Below, piece by piece: positions 9,137 to 18,913 of a stretch of DNA of 64,000 nt (position 1 is the first letter of the stretch; the number at the start of each line of letters is the position of its first letter). Where the stretch lies: assembly GCA_020439745.1 (NCBI GenBank), contig JAGQSC010000027.1, positions 62,001 to 126,000 of the forward strand, written 5' to 3'. Source of the DNA: Acidobacteriota bacterium. Lineage in GTDB: Bacteria > Acidobacteriota > Holophagae > Acanthopleuribacterales > Acanthopleuribacteraceae. A program made the translations under genes and the position numbers. The notes beneath the pieces were generated by a model. It made no database searches, had not been told where the DNA came from, and was given only the letters and a program-made list of their open reading frames with translations.

Positions 9137-10252
9137 GTGCAAGCTGAGGGCGCATTCGCTATACTGGAGCGCGCATTGGAGGAATCGGTGAGGAATCAAA
9201 TCGAAGAAAAGGTGGCGTCTGGTGGTCGGATGACTGATGCAGACGCGCGATACCTCTATGAGGAAGCCTCATTGGACGATCTTTCCCGCTGGGCAAGCGC
9301 TGTCCGGAGCAGGTTCCATGATCCCGGCGCCGCAACCTACTTAGTGATGCGCATTATTAACTACACCAATGTATGCGTGGCGTTGTGTGACTACTGCGCT
9401 TTTTACCGACTGCCGAAGTCACCTGAAGGTTACGTACTCGGCTTTGATGAAATCTGCGCCAAGATCGATGAATTAATCGCACTGGGTGGCGATTTTGTGG
9501 GTTTCAATGGGGGTTTCAATCCGAAGCTTCACATTGACTGGTATGAAGATCTATATCGGAACGTGCGGGCCCGGTACGGTGATCAGATCGAATTCTACGC
9601 ATTGACTGTGGCTGAGCTCATGTATGTGGCCAAGATAAGCCGCATCAGTTATTTGCAAGCATGCGATCGACTCAAGAAAGCGGGCGTGCGGTGGATCACA
9701 GGAGGTGGTTCCGAAATTTTGACCAACGAATTTCGCAGTCGTCACAGCCCACAGAAATATACCGCCGATGAATACATCGAAGCCCAACGCGCAGTCATTC
9801 ATTCTGGGCTGAATACAACCGCCACCATGGTGATTGGTTTTGACGAAAGCATCGAAGAACGAATTGAACATTTGAGGCGTGTGCGAGCTCTTCATGACGA
9901 AACCAACGGCATATTTAGTCTGTTGAGTTGGACCTATAAGCCGGATAACACGCAATTGGGTGGTCACGAGCTCTCACATGAAGCGTATTGGCGCCATTTA
10001 GCCGTCTCGCGTTTGTACTTGGACAAGGTCAAGCACATTCGCACGTCCGTGTTGACGCAAAACGAACATGCGCTTCACGGTTTGCACTTTGGAGCAGACG
10101 ATTTTGATGTGCCGCTGGAAGACGAAGTCACGCAATTGGCAGGCGCCACCATTAATCGCAACATCGAAGAGATCCTGGCGGCTTGTCGGCGTGAAGGGTT
10201 TCAGCCGCATTACAGGCACATAGCACAACATGCCACGCGCTCAGCCCATTAA
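9137..10252 (+). CDS. mqnC: Cyclic dehypoxanthinylfutalosine synthase-like radical SAM enzyme (MqnC)
   Basis: MqnC is a radical SAM enzyme of the futalosine route to menaquinone, cyclising dehypoxanthinylfutalosine. The 371-residue protein has the CX3CX2C cluster at C80, C84 and C87 (NVCVALCDYCAFYR), a 'GFNGGFNP' strand in place of the usual GGxNP loop, and 'TATMVIGFDESIEERIEHL'. Length and C-terminus are typical of the MqnC/MqnE family, with MqnC closer. The start is GTG at 9137, with only a weak ribosome binding site. No mqnA, B, D or E is in the window, so the pathway must be completed elsewhere, or this is a paralogue acting with the next gene, with which it overlaps by 23 bases. The family call is firm; the exact reaction is less so. 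Confidence 0.85.
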   Translation: MQAEGAFAILERALEESVRNQIEEKVASGGRMTDADARYLYEEASLDDLSRWASAVRSRFHDPGAATYLVMRIINYTNVCVALCDYCAFYRLPKSPEGYVLGFDEICAKIDELIALGGDFVGFNGGFNPKLHIDWYEDLYRNVRARYGDQIEFYALTVAELMYVAKISRISYLQACDRLKKAGVRWITGGGSEILTNEFRSRHSPQKYTADEYIEAQRAVIHSGLNTTATMVIGFDESIEERIEHLRRVRALHDETNGIFSLLSWTYKPDNTQLGGHELSHEAYWRHLAVSRLYLDKVKHIRTSVLTQNEHALHGLHFGADDFDVPLEDEVTQLAGATINRNIEEILAACRREGFQPHYRHIAQHATRSAH

Positions 10253-11537
10253 GGCCTTCCAAGAGCTGCAAGATCATGTGCAGCTGTTTTGCGACCTCCC
10301 TGCGGAAGCCATCGTTAAACAGGACGTGTTGCGCTTGGGCCTGCGTTTTTCAGACGCCGCCATGACCATAGCAGCCGGCTTCAAACCCAAAGACTATTTC
10401 ATTTTCTCGTTCGATTTGATCGAGATCAAAGATATGCAGGCCGACGAACATCTGCGGGTTCCGGAGGAGATCAAAGTCTCGGGCGGCCCTTTTTCTCTAA
10501 AACCCACCGTGATCTCTGTGCGCATCAACCCACATTCGCCCTACTTGGTGGATGTCCAGGACGGGCAGTTATGCTTGTTGAATGACGATGTAAACCTGGG
10601 CGAGGTTACCTTTCACCCAATCCCACCTTTCTATCACGAGTCACTGTCAACCGGGAAAAAGATGGGTGAACTCGCACCCGTACTGGAATGGGGTTACTTG
10701 ATCTACCTAACCGTGTACCGCATGTGCCAGTACTTTAATCGCGAAGAGCAGTGTCAATTTTGCGACATCAATCGGAATTTCATCCAGCAGCGCAAGGCAG
10801 GTAAGCCCTACACCGGGATCAAATCGGCCGATGAAATCCTCGAAGCTTTAGGGCATATTGACCGCATGGATCAAGAAGCCAAAGCCTACACCTTGACAGG
10901 AGGCTCGATCATTACCGGCCTTCAGGGCGTTGCAGAGGTTGATTTTTATTGTCAGTACATCGAGGCCATTGAGGCTACCTTCCCCGGTCGCTGGATCGCC
11001 AAGGCGGTGGTGCAAGCATTTGAAGTTGGGGACTGCCAGCGGTTGAAACAAGCAGGCCTCCAAATCTACCATCCCAACTACGAAGTGTGGGGTGATGAAT
11101 TGTTTCGTGCCATCTGTCCCGGAAAGGCGCGAGTGATTGGTTTTCAATCTTGGATTCAACGTGTGGCTGAATCAGCGTCTGTTTTTGGGCCGGAAAATGT
11201 CATTCCCAACTTTGTGGGTGGCGTGGAAATGAATCGCGTGTGTGGTTTCTCCGATCCGGAACGAGCAGTTGCTCACACCACCGAAGGCCTGGATTGGTTT
11301 ATGTCCCGTGGCATCATGCCTCGATTCACGACTTGGTGCCCTGAACCTCTTGCTGCCCTGGGTCCCCATCCTGCGCCCCCTTTGTCTTACTACGGGTTGT
11401 TGTTGCGTTCTTGGCGAGAACGATTCATGCACTATGGCCTGCGCATACCGCCCGGATACGGTTCACCCGGAGCCGGAAATGCTGTTTTCTCTGTGAGTGC
11501 GTTCATGGACGTATTACCCTGCGAGGAGGCTCACTGA
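10230..11537 (+). CDS. Radical SAM protein with unusual CX8CX2C cluster motif
   Basis: This 435-residue protein is translated from an ATG inside the end of the mqnC-like gene. A candidate [4Fe-4S] cluster motif is C166, C175 and C178 (MCQYFNREEQCQFCDINR), spaced CX8CX2C instead of the normal CX3CX2C. Downstream features fit a radical SAM barrel: 'YTLTGGSII' corresponds to the glycine-rich SAM loop, followed by 'NFVGGVEM' and 'MPRFTTWCPEP'. The N-terminal 150 residues form a separate domain without recognised motifs. I do not know the product. The tight overlap with an mqnC homologue suggests a shared pathway, possibly quinone or another aromatic cofactor (inference). Confidence 0.78.
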   Translation: MPRAQPIKAFQELQDHVQLFCDLPAEAIVKQDVLRLGLRFSDAAMTIAAGFKPKDYFIFSFDLIEIKDMQADEHLRVPEEIKVSGGPFSLKPTVISVRINPHSPYLVDVQDGQLCLLNDDVNLGEVTFHPIPPFYHESLSTGKKMGELAPVLEWGYLIYLTVYRMCQYFNREEQCQFCDINRNFIQQRKAGKPYTGIKSADEILEALGHIDRMDQEAKAYTLTGGSIITGLQGVAEVDFYCQYIEAIEATFPGRWIAKAVVQAFEVGDCQRLKQAGLQIYHPNYEVWGDELFRAICPGKARVIGFQSWIQRVAESASVFGPENVIPNFVGGVEMNRVCGFSDPERAVAHTTEGLDWFMSRGIMPRFTTWCPEPLAALGPHPAPPLSYYGLLLRSWRERFMHYGLRIPPGYGSPGAGNAVFSVSAFMDVLPCEEAH

Positions 11538-12898
11538 TGTGGCTCATGGCTTGTCTGTTCATGCTTCATGCGCCTGAACAATCGGTGCTTGTACGTTGGA
11601 CACCCAGGGCGGAGACCTCCTTATTGACCGACGTGGCAAAAACAGTGGTCGGTGTTTCGTGGTGGGCTGAATCACGGGGTCAATTATTGATGATCGTTCG
11701 GGAATCCGCGTTGGATGGGCTGGCATCCATAGGTCTGTTGGAGCGATTGCCCTATGACGCCAACCTAGACCTGCTTTCAGTGATTCCGTGCAATCAAACG
11801 GCGGACCTCGAGGTTTTGTTGGAAGGCGGTCGATTTGCCATTGTGGCAGGGTCGCCCTCGTTCAAAGGTGCACATTGTTTCCATGGACCTATTCGCATTA
11901 TGACGAATCTTGTACTCGAGGTGGCAACCCCTGTGGCGTTACCCCTGTCACCCTGTAATACGTTAAGCCAACTGGCGGACGAGGTAGACGCCAACCGTTG
12001 GCTAAGTGACATCCAAAGTTTGGCATCATTCAATCGATATACGCACAACGATGGCAATGTACCTGCTCGTGATTGGTTGGTCTCGCAATTTCAGCAGATC
12101 CCCAATCTCGATGTTTGGACAGAGTCTTTTAACGTGAACAGCACAGAGACCTTCAATGTTTTTGCTCGCCTGAATGGTTCCATCCGCGCGGACGAAATCT
12201 ACATTGTTGGCGCGCACTATGATTCTATTTCTGAGAACCCACAACAAGCCGCACCAGGTGCAGAGGACAACGCCAGCGGAACGGCAGCTTTACTCGAAAT
12301 GGCACGTGCACTCGCCAATAAGTCACCTCAAGCCACCATTCTGTTCATTGCGTATTCTGGTGAAGAACAGGGTTTGCGTGGCAGTATCGATCATGCAACC
12401 GACCTAGTGAACTCGGGGGAAGCGGCCCACATCAAAGCGGTGTTGATTATGGATATGATTGGCTACACGGCAGATGCAGATCTCGACTGTCTCCTGGAAA
12501 CCAATTCAGCGAATCAGTGGATTATTGACGAATTGTCCACATATGCTGCGAATTATACGTCGTTACGCATTGTCTCCAGCCTGTTTCCCTTCGGCTCGGA
12601 TCATGTCCCCTACCTGGACCGCGGCATGCCGTCTCTTTTGACCATTGAAAATGATTGGAACATTTATCCCAATTACCACCGCACCAACGATTTGCCTGCT
12701 TCCATTGATTTGAATATGGGACGTGAAATCATGCGCATGAATCTGGTTGCGATCGCCGACTGGAGCGATGCTGTCACCTGTGTTGATGTGTTTGAACTGA
12801 TGACCGGTTGGGGCATGTCGGCACAGGCACCAGGCGACACAAACGGTAACGGCGTGATCGATGTGGTCGACTTGCTGGAGCATGGTTTCGCCATGTAA
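11537..12898 (+). CDS. Secreted M28-family zinc aminopeptidase with dockerin-like tail
   Basis: ATG at 11537 overlaps the previous stop (TGATG) and follows a GAGGAG site by eight bases, so the longer upstream frame is rejected. The 453-residue product begins with a signal peptide (MWLMACLFMLHA). The M28 peptidase domain occupies about residues 170-405 and has the expected co-catalytic zinc ligands: 'VGAHYDS', 'GAEDNASGTAALLE', 'YSGEEQGLRGS', 'MDMIGY' and the distal His in 'YHRTND'. The C-terminus ends in a calcium-loop-like motif (GDTNGNGVIDVVDLLE), similar to one dockerin repeat or EF-hand. It probably works outside the cytoplasm on peptides. The link to the radical SAM genes upstream is translational only. 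Confidence 0.9.
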   Translation: MWLMACLFMLHAPEQSVLVRWTPRAETSLLTDVAKTVVGVSWWAESRGQLLMIVRESALDGLASIGLLERLPYDANLDLLSVIPCNQTADLEVLLEGGRFAIVAGSPSFKGAHCFHGPIRIMTNLVLEVATPVALPLSPCNTLSQLADEVDANRWLSDIQSLASFNRYTHNDGNVPARDWLVSQFQQIPNLDVWTESFNVNSTETFNVFARLNGSIRADEIYIVGAHYDSISENPQQAAPGAEDNASGTAALLEMARALANKSPQATILFIAYSGEEQGLRGSIDHATDLVNSGEAAHIKAVLIMDMIGYTADADLDCLLETNSANQWIIDELSTYAANYTSLRIVSSLFPFGSDHVPYLDRGMPSLLTIENDWNIYPNYHRTNDLPASIDLNMGREIMRMNLVAIADWSDAVTCVDVFELMTGWGMSAQAPGDTNGNGVIDVVDLLEHGFAM

Positions 12899-12956
12899 AC
12901 GCATGCTAGACTTGGCCTTTTAAGTCATAGAGGCCTGGGGCCGAGGAGCGTGTGTT

Positions 12957-14900
12957 TTGGAGAAGAAGGGTCTACCTGCGAGTGCGTATGGAACGAAAGA
13001 GGGCGAGGTGTATGTACCCTACACCCACGGGGAACGCCTGACCGAATTCACGATCAAATCCGTGATCACGGGAATCCTTTTGGGCATCATGTTTGGTGCC
13101 GCCAACACCTATCTCGGATTGAAGGCGGGTTTGACCATTAGTACCTCCATCCCCGTGGCAGTTCTCACGGTTGTGGTGTTCCGTATGTTGACCACGTTTG
13201 GCGTGAAACATTCCATTTTGGAAGCCAACATGTCGCAAACCATTGGCTCCGCCAGCTCCTCGGTGGCGTCGGGCGTTATCTTCACGATCCCGGCGCTTTT
13301 CCTGTGGGGTCTGAAACCCGAATTGGCCCGCCTGACCTTACTGGCGATGTCGGGTGGTCTGATCGGCGTATTGTTCATGATTCCCCTTAGAAGGTTCCTG
13401 ATCAAACGCGAACATGGCAACCTGGTCTATCCAGAAGGCATGGCTTGCGCAGAAGTGCTGGTGGCATCGGAAGGGGGCGGCAAGCAGGCGGCAAACGTGT
13501 TCTACGGTCTAGGCATAGGCGCATTGTTCAAGTTCATTACCGGCGGACTGAAAGTAGTCAGCGATGCGTTTTCGATCAAGTTACCGGGCAAAATCATGGC
13601 CGAAGTTTCGGTGTCTCCCGCGCTCATGGGTGTGGGATATATCTTGGGCGTGCGTGTGGCAACGATCATGGTGGCTGGTTCGGCCTTGTCGGCTTTTGTG
13701 TTGATCCCGTTAATCGCTTGGTGGGGTCATGGATTTACGGAGCCCTTTTATCCTGAGACCGTGGATTTGATACGCGACATGGGCGCGAAGGACATTTGGA
13801 ACCGATACATCCGCTACATCGGTGCCGGTGCCGTGGCGACCGGTGGTTTTCTGACGCTAATCAAATCCATACCCACCATGATCGAATCCTTCAAGGTGGG
13901 TTTCAATCAACTGCTCAATAGCGGTGATGGCGAAGACGTACGGACGGACCGCGATCTTTCCATGAAGGTTGTAATGGGATTTGTGGGCGTCGTGCTTTTG
14001 GTGCTCACATTTGTGCCCGGTATCTTGGGTGAATTGAACACGGTAGTTGCTCGTGGATTGGCTGCCTTGCTGGTTGGCATCTTCGCTTTCTTTTTTGTCA
14101 CGGTTTCGGCTCGGATTGTGGGTTTGGTAGGTGTGACCTCCAATCCGACATCGGGTATGACAATCGCCACGCTTCTGGGCACCAGTTTAGTTTTTTACGC
14201 CATGGGCTGGACCGATATGGCAGGCAAGGCCACGGCCCTGATGGTAGGAACCGTTGTTTGTATTGCTGCATCCATTGCCGGTGATACGTCGCAAGACTTG
14301 AAAACGGGTTTCATTTTGGGCGCCACGCCTCGGTATCAACAGATCGGTGAACTGGCGGGAGTTATTACGTCAGCGGCGTTTGTCTGCCTCACCCTGATTT
14401 GGCTGGACGAAAGTCATGGTTTGGGTTCTGAAGAATTACCCGCGCCCCAAGGTGTCTTGATGAATCTTGTGATAAGCGGCGTACTGGACCAAAACTTGCC
14501 GTGGGGCCTGATTCTAGTGGGTGTGGGCATCGGCTTGGTAGCGGCAGCCTGTCGCATTCCGGTACTGGCATTTGCGGTAGGCGTCTACCTGCCTTTGAAG
14601 ACGATGGCGGCCGTGTTTTTGGGCGGTCTATTGCGTTATGCTGTGACCCGCAAGCAAGATGAAACGCGCGCAGATAATCGCCGAGAACGCGGCATTCTTT
14701 TTGGCTCGGGCTTGGTCGGTGGTGAAGGGTTGATGGGCGTATTTTTTGCCGGCTGGGTGATCTTTGTCAATAAAGGCGACAAGATCACAGGTTTGGGGAT
14801 TACTTGGGGTCCCGTAACCGACGCAGTGCTTGCCTTGGTCGCAATTGCCGCTATTTTGGCCGCCATTCACTGGTCTGCTCGAAGAGGTGAAACTGCGTGA
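12957..14900 (+). CDS. OPT-family oligopeptide/metal-chelate transporter
   Basis: This 647-residue polytopic membrane protein belongs to the OPT (oligopeptide transporter/YSL) superfamily, proton-coupled importers of small peptides or metal-siderophore-like chelates. About 14-16 hydrophobic helices are visible. Signature stretches include '[20 protein letters not shown]' near the first helix, '[11 protein letters not shown]' and '[18 protein letters not shown]'. The start is TTG at 12957, eight bases behind GAGGAG (12943-12948); no ATG suits better. The secreted M28 peptidase just upstream could supply peptides for uptake, which would make peptide import the likeliest role (inference). Confidence 0.9.
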   Translation: MEKKGLPASAYGTKEGEVYVPYTHGERLTEFTIKSVITGILLGIMFGAANTYLGLKAGLTISTSIPVAVLTVVVFRMLTTFGVKHSILEANMSQTIGSASSSVASGVIFTIPALFLWGLKPELARLTLLAMSGGLIGVLFMIPLRRFLIKREHGNLVYPEGMACAEVLVASEGGGKQAANVFYGLGIGALFKFITGGLKVVSDAFSIKLPGKIMAEVSVSPALMGVGYILGVRVATIMVAGSALSAFVLIPLIAWWGHGFTEPFYPETVDLIRDMGAKDIWNRYIRYIGAGAVATGGFLTLIKSIPTMIESFKVGFNQLLNSGDGEDVRTDRDLSMKVVMGFVGVVLLVLTFVPGILGELNTVVARGLAALLVGIFAFFFVTVSARIVGLVGVTSNPTSGMTIATLLGTSLVFYAMGWTDMAGKATALMVGTVVCIAASIAGDTSQDLKTGFILGATPRYQQIGELAGVITSAAFVCLTLIWLDESHGLGSEELPAPQGVLMNLVISGVLDQNLPWGLILVGVGIGLVAAACRIPVLAFAVGVYLPLKTMAAVFLGGLLRYAVTRKQDETRADNRRERGILFGSGLVGGEGLMGVFFAGWVIFVNKGDKITGLGITWGPVTDAVLALVAIAAILAAIHWSARRGETA

Positions 14901-14901
14901 T

Positions 14902-15312
14902 ATGAGTGAAGGTCTTGTTGAAGTTGGATGTGTTGCCGATGAATACGGCCATATCCGCAAGCAGAGATGTCATTGCGGAGGGCGTATCGCGGTGACCATG
15001 CAACAGCTGGAACACATGGACGATTTTGTGAAAATAGATTGCCTCACAACTTCCTGCCTGGAATGTGGCGCCCAGCAACATTTTCGCTTCGCGCTGCGCA
15101 AGCCAAAAAAGCGACCCCTACTCCTTGACTTGACGTTATTGGGATTCGGTTGCGCGGGTGCAGTGGTCGCCTGGGCAGCCACCGTTTTGTTCGGATTCAT
15201 TGGCATCTACCACGTAACCTCATGGAAAGACCGCCTCTTCACCCTGGCCCTCTGCTTTGTCGCTGCAACTGCCGCCCTTTGGCTAACCCGATGGCTCAAA
15301 CGCAAATCGTAG
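14902..15312 (+). CDS. Small zinc-ribbon membrane protein, unknown function
   Basis: ATG at 14902 follows the transporter stop by one base and is preceded by GAAGAGGTG. The 136-residue product has an N-terminal soluble part with paired cysteines (RCHCGG and, about 25 residues on, CLTTSCLECG) that look like a zinc ribbon. Two hydrophobic helices (about 76-98 and 108-128) and a basic C-terminus follow. I do not recognise the family. Tight coupling to the OPT transporter suggests an accessory role, but the sequence offers no direct support. Confidence 0.7.
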   Translation: MSEGLVEVGCVADEYGHIRKQRCHCGGRIAVTMQQLEHMDDFVKIDCLTTSCLECGAQQHFRFALRKPKKRPLLLDLTLLGFGCAGAVVAWAATVLFGFIGIYHVTSWKDRLFTLALCFVAATAALWLTRWLKRKS

Positions 15313-15320
15313 CAGCAAGA

Positions 15321-16823
15321 TCACAGTTTGAATGGGTTCCAGGTCTTATGAGTCTTGTAAGCGCCAAGTTGTTCTTTCCATCTCAATTCCGCCTCTTTGT
15401 TGTTAGTAGAGGTAGCAAGCTTAATCAATTGACTCACGATGCTCATGGCTTCTTTGTGTTTTCCTAGAGCATTAAGGACAATCGCTTGCGTTTCCAAAGT
15501 TGCCGTCGTTGTGGAACGGCTGTTCCTGTTTACCATCCGTTCAGCAAGTGCCAAATCGGAATTACTCCGCGCATACAGCGCAAGCAGTCGTATGTGAGTC
15601 TCATTAATCTCCTCGTTGCGTGAAGGGTATTGCTCAACAAAAGTCAATGCAGATCGGCCTTCATTCATGGCAACCAGGCCGTGTACCAGGCCAATGACGC
15701 AGCGGTCTGATAGCGTCGTGTTTTTAGAAATGAGCTTTTTGTAGCTGTCGATGGCTGCTTCGAACTGACCTTCTCTCAATAATGCGTTTGCTAGATTGAG
15801 CTCAGCTTCTACGTGACCTTGCCGAGATGCCTCTTGAAACCAAGCTATGGCCTCCGATTGCCGACCTTGTTTGGTCATTGCGACGCCCATTCCGAATTTG
15901 GCAGCAGCATTGTCAGGATCATCGATCAAGACAGACAGATACTGATCTTTGGCGTGTTCGTATGCCCCCTTTGATTGAAAAGCGGCCGCGAGATTAAGTC
16001 GCAGTGTGCTCTTATTTGTTGCGCTCCTTAACGCTGCTTCAAAATATGAAATGGCCTCATTGATTCTGCCGGCATTGTAGGCGGCCATACCTTTATCTGA
16101 GAGGTAACGAGAACTATTGTTAAGGGCGAGGATGTCGGCCATGATCGGATCATCTACAACAGGAGGCTCGGACCCTGCTCTTTCTTGATACGAGCGGCTC
16201 GTTTCAATATCTCCGAGCAATGCATGTGCCTGTGCCAACGAAGCAAATACTGTTGTAGCCCCAGGTTGAAGGTCTGCTGCCTGCATGAGATCGGAAACAG
16301 CATCACCTGGTGAGTTCAGTTTGAGGTGTACCTGCCCTCGCTTTGCGAAAGCTGCGGCATTCGTGGGCTCGGCGTCGATGATTTTGGTTAGAGTATCGAT
16401 GGCTTGGTTTTCGTGGCCTGTTTCTATGTAGGCAACAGCCAACCACAATGCCGCAGGTGTGTAATGGCTGTAGGTGTAACAATCATTAAGTGGTGGTTTC
16501 GCCAGTTCTATATGGCCGGCTTCGTAATGGGCGCGTCCCAATCGATACAGCCATTTTGGGTGATCGGGTTCTTGCGCTAAAGCGGTCTCGTAACAGGCCG
16601 TGGCATGATCGTAGAACTGATAAGCAAACAACACATCGCCAAGATCGCAAATTTTCTGGGCCTTGTTGCTATTTGCTGCGGCGATGGCGATTTGTTGGGT
16701 TCTTTCAATATGCTGGACCACTAAGGGCTCGAGTCCAATTAGAGACGGAAGCTCAGGGACTCCAGGAGAGGATGTGCAGGCAGCGAAGGCAAGCAAGAGC
16801 CAGAGCCGAGTGATTTTCATCAT
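15321..16823 (-). CDS. TPR-repeat lipoprotein
   Basis: This 500-residue protein starts with a lipoprotein signal peptide (LLLAFAAC, lipid-anchored C16). The rest is a chain of tetratricopeptide repeats, about a dozen units, e.g. 'GDVLFAYQFYDHATACYETA' and 'AKFGMGVAMTKQGRQSEAIA'; the middle units resemble Sel1-like repeats. Such solenoids bind peptides or assemble complexes. Its start overlaps the stop of the sulfatase-TPR gene by four bases (ATGA type). It is the last gene of a four-gene leftward lipoprotein operon. No catalytic motif is visible. Confidence 0.85.
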   Translation of the reverse strand: MMKITRLWLLLAFAACTSSPGVPELPSLIGLEPLVVQHIERTQQIAIAAANSNKAQKICDLGDVLFAYQFYDHATACYETALAQEPDHPKWLYRLGRAHYEAGHIELAKPPLNDCYTYSHYTPAALWLAVAYIETGHENQAIDTLTKIIDAEPTNAAAFAKRGQVHLKLNSPGDAVSDLMQAADLQPGATTVFASLAQAHALLGDIETSRSYQERAGSEPPVVDDPIMADILALNNSSRYLSDKGMAAYNAGRINEAISYFEAALRSATNKSTLRLNLAAAFQSKGAYEHAKDQYLSVLIDDPDNAAAKFGMGVAMTKQGRQSEAIAWFQEASRQGHVEAELNLANALLREGQFEAAIDSYKKLISKNTTLSDRCVIGLVHGLVAMNEGRSALTFVEQYPSRNEEINETHIRLLALYARSNSDLALAERMVNRNSRSTTTATLETQAIVLNALGKHKEAMSIVSQLIKLATSTNNKEAELRWKEQLGAYKTHKTWNPFKL

Positions 16824-18913
16824 ATGGACTCTAAGAGCTGTCGGGCTTTTTTCCTTTGCAGGTCGTCGGGATTCAAGTTGAGCACACGGATCAGATGTTC
16901 TTGCGCTAATTCCAATTCCAAATCGCCTTGAATCAACAATTCAGAAATCTGTAGATGGGCATCTACAAGGTTTGGATTCAAGAAGAGGGCGTTTTCCAGG
17001 TACCTGCGAGCAAGTTTGTGGTCCCCAATCAAACGCGCCATCGTGCCGCATTTAAACATGGCCAGATCAGAACCAGGATTAACCCTGCTTGCCTGTTGAT
17101 AATTTTCGAGGGCCTGATTGAGAAACCCACCTTTCTCTTGTACTTGTGCCAAATCATACAGAACGCGCCAATTCTTTGGATCCTTCGCTTTGAGCCTAGT
17201 CAGCGTATCGATTGCCCGTTGATGTTCGCCTATTTCGGCCTGCGTAGCACCGAGCATGAGTTGTACCTCCAGATCGTAGGGATTGAGTTCAATCGAAACT
17301 TCAAATCTGGAAATAGCTTTTCGAAATTGCCCGGTCAAAAAGTGAATCCGCCCCAGGCGAGCATGAAGATCTGAATCATCTGGCCTAAATGTCAACGCCA
17401 ACTCATAGGCGTTGTAAGCATCGCTCCACTGACCCAAGCCCATATAGGCGTGACCGAGCATCGTTAAGGCACTTGGGTTGTCTGGGTCCAGTGCCAGCCA
17501 GTCCATACTTGTCCTGACAGCCTTTTCAAAGTGCCGCAGTCGTAACGACTCTGAGATAATGCTCTTTTTGTTCATCAAATGAATAGCGTCCCGAGGGTGC
17601 TTCATGTTCGTTAGCGCCATAGGATCGGGATAAGAGGATCTGGTCGTTATCGATGAGGATGCGACATAACCGAGTGATTGGAGCTTTTCGATGGACGCTG
17701 AATCCAATTCTGAGACAGATGAGCGGTCACGATGCATATGAATATTTGCTTGGTACATATCCGCAAGAAGCGTAGAAAGTTCCGCAGCCTTTGCAGGATG
17801 ACTAGCTATGAGATTGTGCGTTTCGCCCGGATCCTGTTTCAAGTCAAATAGTTCGTCATAGGGCCCGTGAATCAATTTCCATCCATTTACGCGTACGCCA
17901 ATCAGCGGAGCCCAGCCGTGGTTCAAATAGGCATATTCACTTTCAATAATCGTCGGCTTGTCTGATAACAGCGAACCGGTTCTTGCTGCCGGGACAAGAG
18001 ACGTTCCTTGCGCATCCGATAGGGCTGGCAGATTCACCAATTCCAACAGAGTAGGCGCCAAATCTACGGTACTCACTTGGGACGAGACACGACAAGGAGT
18101 TACCTTTGTGGTTCGAATCATCAAAGGCACCAACATCGTCGAATCGTAGACTAACGGAGCGTGCGTGTACTCCTCGTGTTCAGCTAGTCCTTCCCCGTGG
18201 TCACCCACGACGATGATAATAGGTGGACTGTCTGTCCCTTGGTCTACGATTCGCAGTAGCTCCCCAAAAGCCCGATCCATGGTGGCAATTTCGCCGTCAT
18301 AAGGTGAAGCGGCGAACTGCGTGTCGAATGGTGGAAGCGGCCGATAATCTTGGTGAGGGTCGAAGAAATGAACCCATGCAAAATAGGGTTTGTCTTTGCG
18401 GTTTGAAAACCAAGCATTGAACCGCTCGACTACCTTGTCGGCATTTCGTTCAACAAATCCAAATTCCGGGGGGTCTCCCACATCATGTGCTTGCGTTTCA
18501 AACGCATCATCATAGTGATCGAATCCTTGACTCAAATTGAACTGACTGACCAATGGGAAAGACCCGACGACGGCTGAAGTCTGATAACCGTGTTGGAGGA
18601 ATACTTCGGCAAGGGTGGTCAACTGATCGTCGACACGATAGCCGTCATTGTCATGTACGCCGTGAAAAATGGGGTAGGTACCTGTCATGATCGTTGTATG
18701 GGAAGGTAATGTGATGGGTGCGACTGTGACGGCCTGGTCAAAAACAACCGCCGATTTTGCAAAGTGATCAAGGAACGGTGTGTGGGCTCCTGAATAACCT
18801 GCATAACCCATATGATCCGCTCGGGTGGTGTCTAGAGTCACAATGAGCACGTCGGGCATGTTGGTGGGACGACCGCATTGCACCAACACGAGCAAGATCC
18901 ACACGCATCTCAC
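16820..18913 (-). CDS. Sulfatase-like lipoprotein with C-terminal TPR repeats
   Basis: The 697-residue protein has a lipobox (LVLVQC, C13) and an alkaline-phosphatase-superfamily sulfatase domain at about 20-330. Metal-site motifs are 'VTLDTTRADHMGYAG' near the start and 'VVGDHGEGLAEHEE'. The position normally held by the formylglycine Cys/Ser in the C-x-P-S-R motif is Thr here (T68 in 'PITLPSHTTIMTG'), so a classical formylglycine sulfatase is unlikely; phosphotransferase or phosphodiesterase chemistry, or lost activity, are alternatives. Residues about 450-697 are TPR repeats. This sulfatase-TPR architecture recurs in Acidobacteriota and Planctomycetes-type genomes. It is coupled by four-base overlaps on both sides. 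Confidence 0.88.
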   Translation of the reverse strand: MRCVWILLVLVQCGRPTNMPDVLIVTLDTTRADHMGYAGYSGAHTPFLDHFAKSAVVFDQAVTVAPITLPSHTTIMTGTYPIFHGVHDNDGYRVDDQLTTLAEVFLQHGYQTSAVVGSFPLVSQFNLSQGFDHYDDAFETQAHDVGDPPEFGFVERNADKVVERFNAWFSNRKDKPYFAWVHFFDPHQDYRPLPPFDTQFAASPYDGEIATMDRAFGELLRIVDQGTDSPPIIIVVGDHGEGLAEHEEYTHAPLVYDSTMLVPLMIRTTKVTPCRVSSQVSTVDLAPTLLELVNLPALSDAQGTSLVPAARTGSLLSDKPTIIESEYAYLNHGWAPLIGVRVNGWKLIHGPYDELFDLKQDPGETHNLIASHPAKAAELSTLLADMYQANIHMHRDRSSVSELDSASIEKLQSLGYVASSSITTRSSYPDPMALTNMKHPRDAIHLMNKKSIISESLRLRHFEKAVRTSMDWLALDPDNPSALTMLGHAYMGLGQWSDAYNAYELALTFRPDDSDLHARLGRIHFLTGQFRKAISRFEVSIELNPYDLEVQLMLGATQAEIGEHQRAIDTLTRLKAKDPKNWRVLYDLAQVQEKGGFLNQALENYQQASRVNPGSDLAMFKCGTMARLIGDHKLARRYLENALFLNPNLVDAHLQISELLIQGDLELELAQEHLIRVLNLNPDDLQRKKARQLLESI

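Noticed and set aside
9137-11537. A complete menaquinone (futalosine) gene cluster
   Set aside because: Only an mqnC homologue and an unassigned radical SAM protein are present; none of the other mqn genes lie nearby.
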